64,000 nt of DNA from Streptomyces asiaticus (GCF_018138715.1 NZ_JAGSHX010000006.1:2852001-2916000), one strand, 5' to 3'; numbered from the stretch's first letter, positions 22,035 to 29,410 are shown. The notes: a model not told the origin generated them from the letters alone. Made by a program: numbers and translations.

Positions 22035-22382
22035 TCAGTGGTTGCTCTTCGGCAGGTGGTGCGCCGCAACGCGGCCGTCTGCGTAGTGCACGAACACGTC
22101 CGGGTTGTCGCCCATCCACTTGATGAGGGCCGTGGCCGTCTCCACAGGCTCGTCGTAGATGCTCGGGACCTCGCGGCCCCGGTCGTTGCTCCACTGGGCG
22201 TACCAGCGGTCCCCGCAGCACGGGCAGTCGCCGTCGCCGTCGAAGTACAGGCCAATGCTCTCGGCCCGCTCGTTGGCCTCGTCCGCGGTGTCCGCTTCCA
22301 CGATCACGTACTCGGTGATGCCGCGCGCCTCGTCGAAGTCGAAACCGCCACCGGAGTTGTTCTGGTTGAAGGTGAAGAACAC
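22035..22382 (-). CDS. Hypothetical phage protein (DUF7296-like)
   Basis: A 115-residue ORF from GTG at 22382, MFFTFNQNNSGGGFDF. YVIVEADTADEANERAESIG and GDCPCCGDRWY form a pattern often seen in actinophage proteins: a strand, a helix and a CPCC zinc-like knuckle. I associate it with DUF7296 from memory only. Flanked on both sides by hairpins. Unknown function. Confidence 0.6.
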   Translation of the reverse strand: MFFTFNQNNSGGGFDFDEARGITEYVIVEADTADEANERAESIGLYFDGDGDCPCCGDRWYAQWSNDRGREVPSIYDEPVETATALIKWMGDNPDVFVHYADGRVAAHHLPKSNH

Positions 22383-22421
22383 GGTGGTCCCCCTCGTCGT
22401 TATCGGTGCTCCTACGCCGAA

Positions 22422-22451
22422 AGCCCCCGGCGCCGAAGCAGACCGGGGGCT
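22422..22451 (-). terminator. Intrinsic terminator-like hairpin
   Basis: Stem AGCCCCCGG / CCGGGGGCT with TTTCGGCGTAGGAGCAC following on the minus strand, the same composite as at 22000-22029. Confidence 0.55.
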
Positions 22452-22475
22452 GGGGTGTTGCGTGTGTGGTTAGCG

Positions 22476-22688
22476 CTAGTCGGCGATCTCCTCCGCCATC
22501 ACCGTCACTCGGAACTGCCGTGCGTCTCCCGGGAACGGGTCGCACTCCTCCACGGTGAACACCGCGGAGTCAGTGCCGACGTCGGCAGGGCGGATGCGGA
22601 GCTGCGGACGCTCGCCGTCGGCGTAGTAGCCGTCCATCCACTCCACGAGGGTGTCAAGGGCGATGCCCTGGATCTGCTCAGCGGACAT
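22476..22688 (-). CDS. Small hypothetical phage protein
   Basis: A 70-residue ORF starting MSAEQIQGIALDTLVEW, with a TGATG overlap with the lipoprotein gene. Helix then beta strands (QLRIRPADVGTDSAVFTV). Unknown function. Confidence 0.5.
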   Translation of the reverse strand: MSAEQIQGIALDTLVEWMDGYYADGERPQLRIRPADVGTDSAVFTVEECDPFPGDARQFRVTVMAEEIAD

Positions 22689-22969
22689 CAGCGACCGTCA
22701 CACGTCGGGTCCTGCGGGACAACGGCCACGGCCGCGTACTTCTCGTCACCGTGGTACGCCACGTAGACACGGTTGCCGTGGTCGCACTTCGTGCCCAGGT
22801 TGCTGAAGCCGTCGGAGCCGTTGACGACGTCCATGGGACCGTTGTTGTTCTGGTGGCTCCGCGGCGCGTCGTGGAAGGGCTCGCTGTACTTGCTGTCGCA
22901 GGCCGTTGCGCCACCGACGAGGGCAACTGCCAACGCCGCGGAGGCTACGATCTTCTTCCCGTTCTTCAT
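22688..22969 (-). CDS. Small phage lipoprotein
   Basis: A 93-residue protein starting MKNGKKIVASAALAVALVGG after GGAGGAGAGC. A lysine-rich head, hydrophobic core and lipobox GGATAC indicate lipidation at Cys24 and export. The mature part (~70 residues) has two more cysteines, possibly a disulfide, and the strand pattern RVYVAYHGDEKYAAVAVV. It lies next to a two-helix membrane protein gene. Phage lipoproteins can block superinfection; that role is inferred. Confidence 0.6.
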   Translation of the reverse strand: MKNGKKIVASAALAVALVGGATACDSKYSEPFHDAPRSHQNNNGPMDVVNGSDGFSNLGTKCDHGNRVYVAYHGDEKYAAVAVVPQDPTCDGR

Positions 22970-22994
22970 CTGCTCTCCTCCGTGCATACGTCGA

Positions 22995-23022
22995 AGCGGG
23001 GCGCCACGTCGGACGCCCCGCT
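22995..23022 (-). terminator. Intrinsic terminator-like hairpin
   Basis: Stem AGCGGGGCG / CGCCCCGCT between the membrane protein gene at 23040 and the lipoprotein gene, next to a boundary motif at 23028-23040. Confidence 0.55.
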
Positions 23023-23039
23023 GGTGTGAGTGCTTCGCG

Positions 23040-23288
23040 TTACCGCCGGAACCGCTTGACGACGCTCACCAGGAGATTGACCCCCAGCATGAGCAGGAGC
23101 GACGTCCAGTAGCCAGCCGCGACGACCGGAGCCGCCACGGTGTGGACTGCCGCCAGAGCGGCCATGAGGACCAGTGCTTCCAGCGGAAGCATGACCACGC
23201 GGACCATGAGCAGTCGAACGGAGGTGTCGAACGCCTCCTTCTCTGCTCGCCGACGGCGCTCCTCCGGAGTCTCGATACGGAACGTCAC
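23040..23288 (-). CDS. Small two-helix membrane protein
   Basis: An 82-residue protein from GTG at 23288, overlapping the previous stop. A charged N-terminus (PEERRRRAEKEAFDTSV) is followed by two hydrophobic segments (about residues 30-50 and 56-76) and ends VVKRFRR. Unknown function. Confidence 0.55.
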   Translation of the reverse strand: MTFRIETPEERRRRAEKEAFDTSVRLLMVRVVMLPLEALVLMAALAAVHTVAAPVVAAGYWTSLLLMLGVNLLVSVVKRFRR

Positions 23289-23488
23289 TCGCTCTCCCCC
23301 AACAGGAACCGCGCAACCCGCTCGATGGCGTCGATCTTGTGCGCCAACGTCACGCCGTCCTGATAGCCGCGGGAGTTGGTGGCGAGGGCGTTGACGTGCT
23401 CGGTTGCCTTCGCCCACGCCGCTTCGCGCGCGGTAGGCCCTTCGACGGGGAACACCTTGAGTGGATCGATCTCGAACCTGTCGCTCAT
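23285..23488 (-). CDS. Small hypothetical phage protein
   Basis: A 67-residue ORF, MSDRFEIDPLKVFPVEG, helical after residue 18, ending AIERVARFLLGESE. Coupled to both neighbours. Unknown function. Confidence 0.5.
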   Translation of the reverse strand: MSDRFEIDPLKVFPVEGPTAREAAWAKATEHVNALATNSRGYQDGVTLAHKIDAIERVARFLLGESE

Positions 23489-23976
23489 ACGGCTTCCTCT
23501 TGCCTGGCCAGGCTCACGGCCTGCACGATGATGGCGGCGCGCAACTCGGCACGCTCCGCCCGAAGGTCGTCGATGGTTGCCCTCAGATCCGCCACTTCCG
23601 CGGCGTGCTCCTCGCGCTCTTCCTCCAGCTCTCGATGGAACTCGTGGAGGTCATGACGAGCGGTCAGCAGATCCGCTTTGTAGCGGACGGCGTCGGCCGC
23701 GTGACGGTTGCGCTCCTTCTCGGCAGCCGCCTTGTTGTCCAGGTGGTCCGCTGTCTGCTGGCAGTAGGACGCAGCAGCCCGACGCCAGCCGTCGCGCTGC
23801 TGCTCGGCGACTTCGGCGCGGGCCCGCTCCTTGGAGAAGGCGTCTTCGAGCTGCTGAAGCTCCTCATCGGCGATGGCCATAGTGGTTGTCGTGATGGCCT
23901 GTACTTCAGCCTCGTAGAGCCCGTTGTGGTGTTCTCGAAGCGCCGCCGCGTAACGCTCGCGTCGCTCGTCGCTCAC
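23485..23976 (-). CDS. RRERYAAAL-family coiled-coil phage protein, paralogue 3
   Basis: A 163-residue protein from GTG at 23976. DERRERYAAALREHHNGLYE and MAIADEELQQLED are the shared domain, followed by an almost continuous coiled coil (residues ~45-150) with heptad-like Leu/Ala spacing. ATGA overlap with the exonuclease gene. Unknown function. Confidence 0.6.
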   Translation of the reverse strand: MSDERRERYAAALREHHNGLYEAEVQAITTTTMAIADEELQQLEDAFSKERARAEVAEQQRDGWRRAAASYCQQTADHLDNKAAAEKERNRHAADAVRYKADLLTARHDLHEFHRELEEEREEHAAEVADLRATIDDLRAERAELRAAIIVQAVSLARQEEAV

Positions 23977-24776
23977 GCCGCCCTCCTCTGCGTCCCCGTC
24001 TGCTGCTCGCCACCGGAAGCGATGGGCTTGCCGACGACCGCCTTCTTACCATCGCGCTCCCAGTCGAAGACCTGACGGAGCGCCTTGAACGCATCGAAGA
24101 CTTTCGGGCCGCACTCGACAGGAACGAAGGACCATCCTTCGGGCCTCACGTGGAGAACGGCGCCGCCGGCCAGCTCGGGGACGTCGACCGATTCCCCATC
24201 CTCCGCCCGGATGATCCGGTCCGCGTAGCGGTAGGCGCTGAGCTGGAGCGCCACGGAGTCATAGACGGCTTTCGAAGTTTTCCAGTCCAGTACTACGGTC
24301 TCCCCGTCGATCCTGGCGATGGCGTCGAAGCTGCCCGCGTACTGGTAGGTGTCGCTCCAGACCGTCTCTTCGAGGTGGATGAACTCGGGCTGCACCTCGT
24401 CCAGGAACTCCCGGAACCAGTGCAGATGCGGCTTGACATCGGCGTGGACATACCGCGGGTTGACGCTCTCCCCGCGGGCCAGGCGCTCAAACAGGTCGTG
24501 CGCCGCTGACCCCAAGTCGCTCGCGGCCTTCGTCTGCCGTCGGTGGGTGTTTTTCAGATAGTCGATTGCGCCCGCAGGGTCCCGCTGGATCAGCTGGCTG
24601 ACGATGTCCCAGTTGTCGACGGCCGCCTCCGCCGACACCTTCGCCGCCCAGAAGGTCAGGAAGTCCTTCGGGAGCATGCCAACGATTGACGTCACGCCCG
24701 GGACCTTGATCCGAGCGTCGTCCGGGTTGATGTAGAAGCGGCTCCCGCCGCGCTTGAGCGTCTTCACTCCGGCCAT
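23973..24776 (-). CDS. RecB/Cas4-like PD-(D/E)XK exonuclease
   Basis: A 267-residue protein starting MAGVKTLKRGGSRFYIN after GGGAGG. The catalytic pattern is clear: a helix with DLGSAAHDLFERLARG, then YAGSFDAIARIDGETVVLDWK (Asp...Asp-x-Lys) and VALQLSAYRYAD (the QxxxY motif of RecB-like nucleases). It probably acts in recombination or replication-fork processing. A GTTATGGGGC promoter element and a 104-bp palindromic element lie directly upstream. Confidence 0.8.
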   Translation of the reverse strand: MAGVKTLKRGGSRFYINPDDARIKVPGVTSIVGMLPKDFLTFWAAKVSAEAAVDNWDIVSQLIQRDPAGAIDYLKNTHRRQTKAASDLGSAAHDLFERLARGESVNPRYVHADVKPHLHWFREFLDEVQPEFIHLEETVWSDTYQYAGSFDAIARIDGETVVLDWKTSKAVYDSVALQLSAYRYADRIIRAEDGESVDVPELAGGAVLHVRPEGWSFVPVECGPKVFDAFKALRQVFDWERDGKKAVVGKPIASGGEQQTGTQRRAA

Positions 24777-24806
24777 CCGGCCTCCCTCGTCGTTGCCTAC
24801 GAGAGA

Positions 24807-24835
24807 GTTATGGGGCGGAGCGGGCCGGAAATCTG
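24807..24835 (-). promoter_or_regulatory. GTTATGGGGC-class promoter element upstream of the exonuclease
   Basis: Minus strand CAGATT, 17 nt, CATAAC, 31 nt upstream of the exonuclease start. The conserved AAAGATCTTCGA block seen upstream of the 17915 element is also present here (24844-24855). Confidence 0.6.
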
Positions 24836-24881
24836 TGTCCCGTCGAAGATCTTTTCGTCTTCGTCCCGACAGCCGTAGGCA

Positions 24882-24985
24882 GTGTCAGGCCAGGGTCAAA
24901 AATGCAAACTAGACCCCTTTTTCCAAAGGTCCTTAACGCGTGTAGAAGGTTTAGATTTAGGGTCGTAATTTGACCCTTCTGACAC
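24882..24985. repeat. 104-bp imperfect palindromic element centred on ACGCGT
   Basis: Outer arms GTGTCAG (24882-24888) and CTGACAC (24979-24985), inner GGGTCAAA/TTTGACCC-type blocks, centre ACGCGT at 24936-24941. It is AT-rich for this genome and lies just upstream of the 24807-24835 promoter element. It shares TAACGCGTGTAGA and GGTCAAA/TAGACCCC blocks with 52155-52248. The 255 nt from 24777 to 25032 contain no gene. Confidence 0.7.
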
Positions 24986-25032
24986 GCCGAAGCCCCCGCC
25001 AAGACGAGGACGAGGGCCGACGTGGAGGGCGA

Positions 25033-25782
25033 TCAGGCGTCTGACCTGCGAGGTTTCGTGTGTCGACGGAGTACGCGGATGGCGTCCTGGAGGGCGCCTA
25101 GCTCCTCGTGCAGTTTGGCCCTCTGCCCGTCGGTCATGGCGTCGTCGATGACGTCTGGTGAGAGCTGGCTCACAATGCTCTTCGCAGCGTTGACGAGGCG
25201 GAGGTGATCTGCCGTTGCTTTCACGGGGATTTCGGGGGCCGGCGCGGGCTCGTCGTCCGTTCGCTTCGTCTTCCTCGACTTAGCTGAAGGAACTTTCACA
25301 GCCTGCGACGAGACGCGTTCCGCGGTAGCCAGGGCCGACGTCACGGCACGAGCGCCGCGAGCGCGCTCCAAGGGTGACGATGTGTGGAGGTCGAGATCCC
25401 GCAGCTCCTCCGGGGACAGCTCGTCTCGCAAGATATTGCCCACGTGGTAGCGGACCGCCTGTTGCATCCTGTCAACAACGTTGGGTCCGATACCCGCAGC
25501 CCGGTAGATCTGAGCCACATCCTCACGATATGCCCGCGTCCTGCCCCTCATGTCGTCGTGTTGACGTCGAAGAGCGACGTTGACCACGGCAATGTTGCGC
25601 ACCAGCATTTCGGGCTTGTGCTCAATCTGCGCGTACTCAGATGCGTATGCCGCTCCACGCGCGATGAGCGCCGCTGTCCCCTCATGTCGAATGTCGTCGA
25701 CGGTAAGAGTGGGAAGCGGCGCTTCGCCTGTAGTCGGCACTGGCGGTTTGCTCGTCCGACGTCGCTGCACTTCGGCAGGCAT
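25033..25782 (-). CDS. Unknown helical protein, possible regulator
   Basis: A 249-residue protein starting MPAEVQRRRTSKPPVP. Residues ~28-150 are helical (AALIARGAAYASEYAQIEH, EDVAQIYRAAGIGPNVVDR, HVGNILRDELSPEELRDLDL); a charged Lys/Pro linker follows; the last ~50 residues form another helix pair. No family recognised. It is a separate transcription unit, between an operator-like palindrome upstream (26524) and the palindromic element downstream, with a hairpin holding its ribosome site. A regulatory or replication-control role is possible but unproven. Confidence 0.55.
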   Translation of the reverse strand: MPAEVQRRRTSKPPVPTTGEAPLPTLTVDDIRHEGTAALIARGAAYASEYAQIEHKPEMLVRNIAVVNVALRRQHDDMRGRTRAYREDVAQIYRAAGIGPNVVDRMQQAVRYHVGNILRDELSPEELRDLDLHTSSPLERARGARAVTSALATAERVSSQAVKVPSAKSRKTKRTDDEPAPAPEIPVKATADHLRLVNAAKSIVSQLSPDVIDDAMTDGQRAKLHEELGALQDAIRVLRRHTKPRRSDA

Positions 25783-25789
25783 GGGGGCG

Positions 25790-25814
25790 CTCCTGACTGT
25801 GGGGCTGTCAGGAG
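25790..25814 (-). promoter_or_regulatory. Hairpin sequestering the ribosome site of the 25033-25782 gene
   Basis: Perfect 8-bp arms CTCCTGAC and GTCAGGAG with a 9-nt loop. On the minus strand the second arm contains the AGGAG ribosome site, 7 nt before the ATG, so the start can be masked. Suggests translational control. Confidence 0.45.
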
Positions 25815-25851
25815 GACCGTACCGCGAGTGTTACGCGGACGCCAGCCAAAC

Positions 25852-26472
25852 TTACGTAAACGGCTTGTTACACACGCCGCACATGATCGGCCCCAGTCCT
25901 GCGACGGTACGGCTCACCTGGATCTTTCTCGGCTGAGGTTTGCAGCTACATTCCATGATCAGCCTGTTGTGGCGGCTGGACCTCGTCGGCTCCGGCGCTG
26001 CCAGGTACGGGAGCGTCTGTTCGATAGCGGCGGCTAGCGGCTTCAGATGATTCACATAGCGATCCAACGTCGTCGACGGCAGCTCAGCAGCCGCGTATCC
26101 CGCAGTCGCGTGTCGGGGTGCGCCGTCGGGCCACGTCAGCCCTACTTCCTTCGCCGCATCGAGGTATTTCTTCGTGTGGTACCCGCCACCGCTCGACGTG
26201 TCGTTAACGCCTCGGACCAGATTAAGCAAATGTGCAGCCTCGTGGAGAATGCATGTCACCGTCGACTCGGGACCTCTCCGCAGAATCTCCGCCGGCACAA
26301 GCAGGAGGTACATCCCCTCGTCGTCCATCGTCCATCTCTCTTGCCCGTGGGCGAGGACGATGGGTGTGTCGGCGACGCCGATGCGCGCCCGCGGGGCGTC
26401 GGGGTGGTGCGTGCGTACGGCCTCCCAGACGGCTGCCAGGGCATCCGTGAGGGGTCCGGGTGTGGTCGGCAT
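25852..26472 (-). CDS. SprT-like zinc metalloprotease domain protein
   Basis: A 206-residue protein. The centre contains ILHEAAHLLNLV, an HExxH-type zinc site, followed by GGYHTKKYLDAAKEVGL, as in SprT-like proteins. The C-terminal part has CSC...CGVC, the zinc ribbon usually found after SprT domains. SprT/Spartan proteins cleave DNA-bound proteins; phage copies are uncharacterised. No strong ribosome site precedes the ATG at 26472. A divergent operator-like palindrome lies 52 nt upstream. Confidence 0.7.
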   Translation of the reverse strand: MPTTPGPLTDALAAVWEAVRTHHPDAPRARIGVADTPIVLAHGQERWTMDDEGMYLLLVPAEILRRGPESTVTCILHEAAHLLNLVRGVNDTSSGGGYHTKKYLDAAKEVGLTWPDGAPRHATAGYAAAELPSTTLDRYVNHLKPLAAAIEQTLPYLAAPEPTRSSRHNRLIMECSCKPQPRKIQVSRTVAGLGPIMCGVCNKPFT

Positions 26473-26523
26473 CTCCGGACACTACAAGTCCTTGCCTCGC
26501 AGGTACAACGCCGGTTATCAGCC

Positions 26524-26547
26524 CGTGCGCAAAATGTTTTGCGCACG
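26524..26547. promoter_or_regulatory. Dispersed operator-like palindrome, copy 5
   Basis: 24 bp; outer 11 bp on each side match perfectly, centre is TG instead of CG (core GCGCAAAATGTTTTGCGC). Located between a strong terminator and the SprT-like gene, i.e. in its promoter region. Confidence 0.6.
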
Positions 26548-26567
26548 TGTGGCCTGCATCTAAACGC

Positions 26568-26610
26568 AAAAAGGCCCCTGACCTCCTCACAACTGAGGAA
26601 ACCAGGGGCC
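26568..26610 (-). terminator. Strong intrinsic terminator
   Basis: Minus-strand stem GGCCCCTG / CAGGGGCC with an inner CCTCA/TGAGG stem, followed by TTTTT. It ends the lysis/dNMP kinase unit. Confidence 0.8.
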
Positions 26611-26632
26611 AAAGGTTGAACTGTGAACTACA

Positions 26633-26884
26633 TCACTTACTGTCGGTAGGCGTCACCTTGGAGCGCGCCGACTCGCCAGCGACAACCGTCAGGGCCGTCA
26701 CGAGGACGCCGGCAATGGCCTCGTCCGTCCGGTGATCGGCGAACGCAGGCACGACAACGCTACACGCGAGAAGCGCGGACACCAGCCACGCGCGCACGCG
26801 GACCGGCTCAGTGGTCACCTGGACCACCGCCCACACGTAGAGGCGGGCGCACAGGACGTCGAAGGCGGTCTTGAGTCTCTTCAT
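26633..26884 (-). CDS. Small membrane protein, possible holin
   Basis: An 83-residue protein starting MKRLKTAFDVLCARLY after AAAGGAAC. Two hydrophobic stretches (roughly residues 32-49 and 55-70) separated by a short charged turn (ADHRTDEA) give a class II holin-like topology. It is downstream of the dNMP kinase and followed by a strong terminator. The other holin candidate is at 27558-27830. Confidence 0.5.
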   Translation of the reverse strand: MKRLKTAFDVLCARLYVWAVVQVTTEPVRVRAWLVSALLACSVVVPAFADHRTDEAIAGVLVTALTVVAGESARSKVTPTDSK

Positions 26885-26894
26885 GCAGTTCCTT

Positions 26895-27494
26895 TCAGAA
26901 CGTCGATCGGTTGATCTCGCGGCGGGTTTCGGCGTGGTTGATGCGCTCCCACATCCACTCAACGCCTTCGTGGAAGTAGGCGAGGTTGCCGGTGTTTCGG
27001 ATCACGTAGTCCGCGTCGTCCTCCGTCAGCCGCTCCGACGGGTGGTCGAGCTGGGGCACACCAGGGCGATCGATGTAGACGAGGTGCCATCCGCGAGCCT
27101 TCAGCGCTGCCACCTCGTTGGGGTACCTAACGTCGGTGATCACACACGGCAGCCCGGTCCGCTCGCTGGCCTCGTCCGCGGTCTTCAGCGCCTGGCGGAG
27201 CCAGAAGTCCGGGTCAAGCTCGCGGATGGCAGAGCCAAGATTCTGAAGGATGCGGCGGACTTCGGGGTACTCGTCCTTAGCGCGGTCCCAACTGTTCGGA
27301 CCGGCTACTTTGTCGGAGAGCCGCCGCGCAAACGTCGGCCAGTCGTTCAACGTGATGTACGGATCGATCTTCCACGCTGCTTCACGGAGCGGGTCCGCGA
27401 ACGCCACCCGGTTGTACCCGCGGTTCTCCACGAGCCACCGGCCGGCAGTGTCCTTGCCCGATCGCGCACGGCCCAGGATCCCGATGTTCGGCAT
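26895..27494 (-). CDS. Deoxynucleoside monophosphate kinase
   Basis: A 199-residue protein starting MPNIGILGRARSGKDTAGRW: Walker A GRARSGKDT at residues 8-16. Then YNRVAFADPLREAAW, GSAIRELDPDFWLRQAL and VITDVRYPNEVAAL, the segment typical of phage dNMP kinases (T4 gp1-like fold). It supplies dNDPs for phage DNA synthesis. A GTTATGGGGC promoter element sits 32 nt upstream of the start. Confidence 0.8.
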   Translation of the reverse strand: MPNIGILGRARSGKDTAGRWLVENRGYNRVAFADPLREAAWKIDPYITLNDWPTFARRLSDKVAGPNSWDRAKDEYPEVRRILQNLGSAIRELDPDFWLRQALKTADEASERTGLPCVITDVRYPNEVAALKARGWHLVYIDRPGVPQLDHPSERLTEDDADYVIRNTGNLAYFHEGVEWMWERINHAETRREINRSTF

Positions 27495-27525
27495 ACCCTC
27501 TCCCCTCGTCGGCGTCTACGAGGGG

Positions 27526-27554
27526 GTTATGGGGCAGGGAAGGCCAGACATCTT
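27526..27554 (-). promoter_or_regulatory. GTTATGGGGC-class promoter element upstream of the dNMP kinase
   Basis: Minus strand AAGATG, 17 nt, CATAAC, in the gap between the holin-like gene and the kinase. Fourth well-aligned member of the set. Confidence 0.55.
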
Positions 27555-27557
27555 GGG

Positions 27558-27830
27558 TCAGTCTTCAGAATGTGGCTGATCGCGCAACAGCACGTGTTCC
27601 GCGGTGTGCGACGTCTGCCAGTCGCGCAGCTCGTGCACGTCGGCGCGAAGGTCGTCGATGCGGGCATGCACGCCGCTGGCAAACGCGTCCATGGCATCCC
27701 GCGTGGCAGCCCCCTCCGCCTCCACAGCGCCACGTGTGCGCCGTAGAAGAGAGGGAACGAGCGCAGTAATCAGCGTCGCCACGATCAGTGCGACGGCGCC
27801 GACGATGGCGGCAGCAACTTCAGGGCTCAC
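27558..27830 (-). CDS. Putative holin, single transmembrane segment
   Basis: A 90-residue protein, MSPEVAAAIVGAVALIVATL, with one N-terminal transmembrane helix (about residues 5-28), a basic cluster (LLRRTRG) and a long amphipathic helix (FASGVHARIDDLRADVHELRD). It follows the endolysin by 4 nt, the usual holin position in actinophages. It could also be a membrane-anchored regulator of lysis. Confidence 0.6.
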   Translation of the reverse strand: MSPEVAAAIVGAVALIVATLITALVPSLLRRTRGAVEAEGAATRDAMDAFASGVHARIDDLRADVHELRDWQTSHTAEHVLLRDQPHSED

Positions 27831-27834
27831 GGCG

Positions 27835-28740
27835 TCACGCCTTCACCTTGAAGCCGTGCTTGGCACCCAGCTTCTCCAGAGAGGACTTCCCGGGGATGCC
27901 GTCGGCCGCCGAGCCGGTGTACCCACACTTGCGCTGCCACTTCGCGTACGCCGTGACGGTCAAGCTGCCGAACGAGCCGTCGGCCGCGTAGGTGGCCGAG
28001 AGCAGTCCTTCAGCCTTCAGCGCCGCTTCCACGATCTTCACGTCAGCGGCGTGCGTGGTCTTGCCCTGAGCGGCCTTGGGGTCGCGCTTCGCAGCGTCGA
28101 TGACGTTGGAAAGGTCCACGGTCTTCGTCGAGGGAGCCGGCGAAGGCTTCGATGGGGGCGGAGTGCTGCCGCCCTTCGGGGCCGCCTTGAAGAGCGCAGC
28201 CGGCGAGATGGCGCCGGGGTCTCCGTGGTCGTTGCCGGGAACGTTCGCGTGGCAGTAGTGGCCGCCCTTCGTGGCCCAGGTGTGGCGGTCCCGCCGCGAG
28301 CTGCCTGGGTACTTGGGAGGGTTGCCCATCGGGAACACGTCGGGGACGCCCCACGAGCGGATGGCGGCCATCAGCGCCTTGAAGTTCTTCCCAGGCTTCC
28401 AGGTGTCCGTGAACGGGTGCGCGGCTCGGCCCAGAACCTCGATCTGAATGCACACGCGACCAGTGCGGTTCGTCCGCGTCACGCCGTCGTTCTTCAGCGC
28501 CCGCGCGCTCTGGCTGAGCGGCCCGAACTGGCCGATGCGATCCGTCCGCGGGTCGTAGATGATGTGCGGCTCGGCGCCGATCTGACGCAGGTAGCGCTCG
28601 ACAGCGTTGAACGCAGCGTCCCCGTCCCCGCTCTCCGTGGTGTGCCAGACGACGCGCGGCGGGTTGCTCGGACTGTCCATAGCGCCGCCGATAGAGCCGT
28701 CTCCCAGCCGCTCAGCGCCCGAAATCCAGTCGGTCCCCAT
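27835..28740 (-). CDS. Endolysin: N-acetylmuramoyl-L-alanine amidase with peptidoglycan-binding domain
   Basis: A 301-residue protein starting MGTDWISGAERLGDG after GGAGGG. Residues ~30-180 form an amidase-2-type domain: RVVWHTTESGDG (first zinc His), HIIYDPRTDRIGQFGPL, IQIEVLG and GGHYCHANVPGNDHGDPGAI (late zinc ligands). A Pro/Ser/Lys linker follows, and the last ~75 residues (AADVKIVEAALKAEGLLSA ... GIPGKSSLEKLGAKHGF) are a peptidoglycan-binding domain. No signal peptide, so it depends on a holin. Confidence 0.85.
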   Translation of the reverse strand: MGTDWISGAERLGDGSIGGAMDSPSNPPRVVWHTTESGDGDAAFNAVERYLRQIGAEPHIIYDPRTDRIGQFGPLSQSARALKNDGVTRTNRTGRVCIQIEVLGRAAHPFTDTWKPGKNFKALMAAIRSWGVPDVFPMGNPPKYPGSSRRDRHTWATKGGHYCHANVPGNDHGDPGAISPAALFKAAPKGGSTPPPSKPSPAPSTKTVDLSNVIDAAKRDPKAAQGKTTHAADVKIVEAALKAEGLLSATYAADGSFGSLTVTAYAKWQRKCGYTGSAADGIPGKSSLEKLGAKHGFKVKA

Positions 28741-28758
28741 ATTCCCTCCAAGGCATAG

Positions 28759-28779
28759 AAAAAGGCCCGCAGAGGGGCC
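28759..28779 (-). terminator. Intrinsic terminator
   Basis: Minus-strand stem GGCCC / GGGCC with a TTTTT tail, between the tail gene at 28802 and the endolysin. Confidence 0.7.
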
Positions 28780-28801
28780 GTGGTGAGTTCGTGCGCGAGT
28801 C

Positions 28802-29410
28802 TTAGACGAGGCTGTAACGCCAGGCGATGCTGATCCAGTGGAGACCGCCGGTCGTCCCGTCCGCCTCCGGTGGAATGCGCGCGATGAGGCTGCCGTCGGA
28901 GCGGAGTTCCAGGCGGCAGTAATAGGTACCCGCGCCGATCTCGACGGCCTGTGTCCAGTACTCCGTGGATGACGGGCGGACGGCCGTCGGGAGTGTGGCA
29001 AGGAGCCAGTCAGCGGCGTTGGAGTACGTGAACCGCCCGCCGTTCGTGCGGTTCACTCGGCCGCGAAGCTGGACGTCACCATTGACGCTGCGATAGCCGG
29101 GGCTTCCTCCGTCGGCTCCGATACCGGAAGCGAAGGGAAGTACCTGCCAGGGTCCGGGCGTCAACGTCTGCCAAGTGTTGTTCGCCATGCGTACGTCGTA
29201 GCGGTCTTCGGCGAGGAGATAGGTAATCATCCCGGGCACGGGGGCGGACGACCCCGTTAGCGCAGCAGCTCTCGCGTTGGCGTTGGCGAAACGCATCACG
29301 GTGCGCCCAACAATGCCGTTGACTATGCCGCCAAGAGCCGTTTCGATGTCGGGGACATCAGAGAGAGCCGGGTATTGAACTCCTTGGCCCCACAAATCGT
29401 TTTTAGGCAT
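28802..29410 (-). CDS. Phage tail-associated protein (baseplate/fibre region)
   Basis: A 202-residue protein starting MPKNDLWGQGVQYPALSD after GGAGGACGC. The central VMRFANANARAAALTGSSAP and YLLAEDRYDVRMANNTWQTL resemble a short helical/repeat segment found in actinophage tail proteins downstream of the tape measure. The C-terminal half is beta-rich (SVNGDVQLRGRVNRTNGG). Likely receptor-binding or baseplate component. Confidence 0.6.
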   Translation of the reverse strand: MPKNDLWGQGVQYPALSDVPDIETALGGIVNGIVGRTVMRFANANARAAALTGSSAPVPGMITYLLAEDRYDVRMANNTWQTLTPGPWQVLPFASGIGADGGSPGYRSVNGDVQLRGRVNRTNGGRFTYSNAADWLLATLPTAVRPSSTEYWTQAVEIGAGTYYCRLELRSDGSLIARIPPEADGTTGGLHWISIAWRYSLV

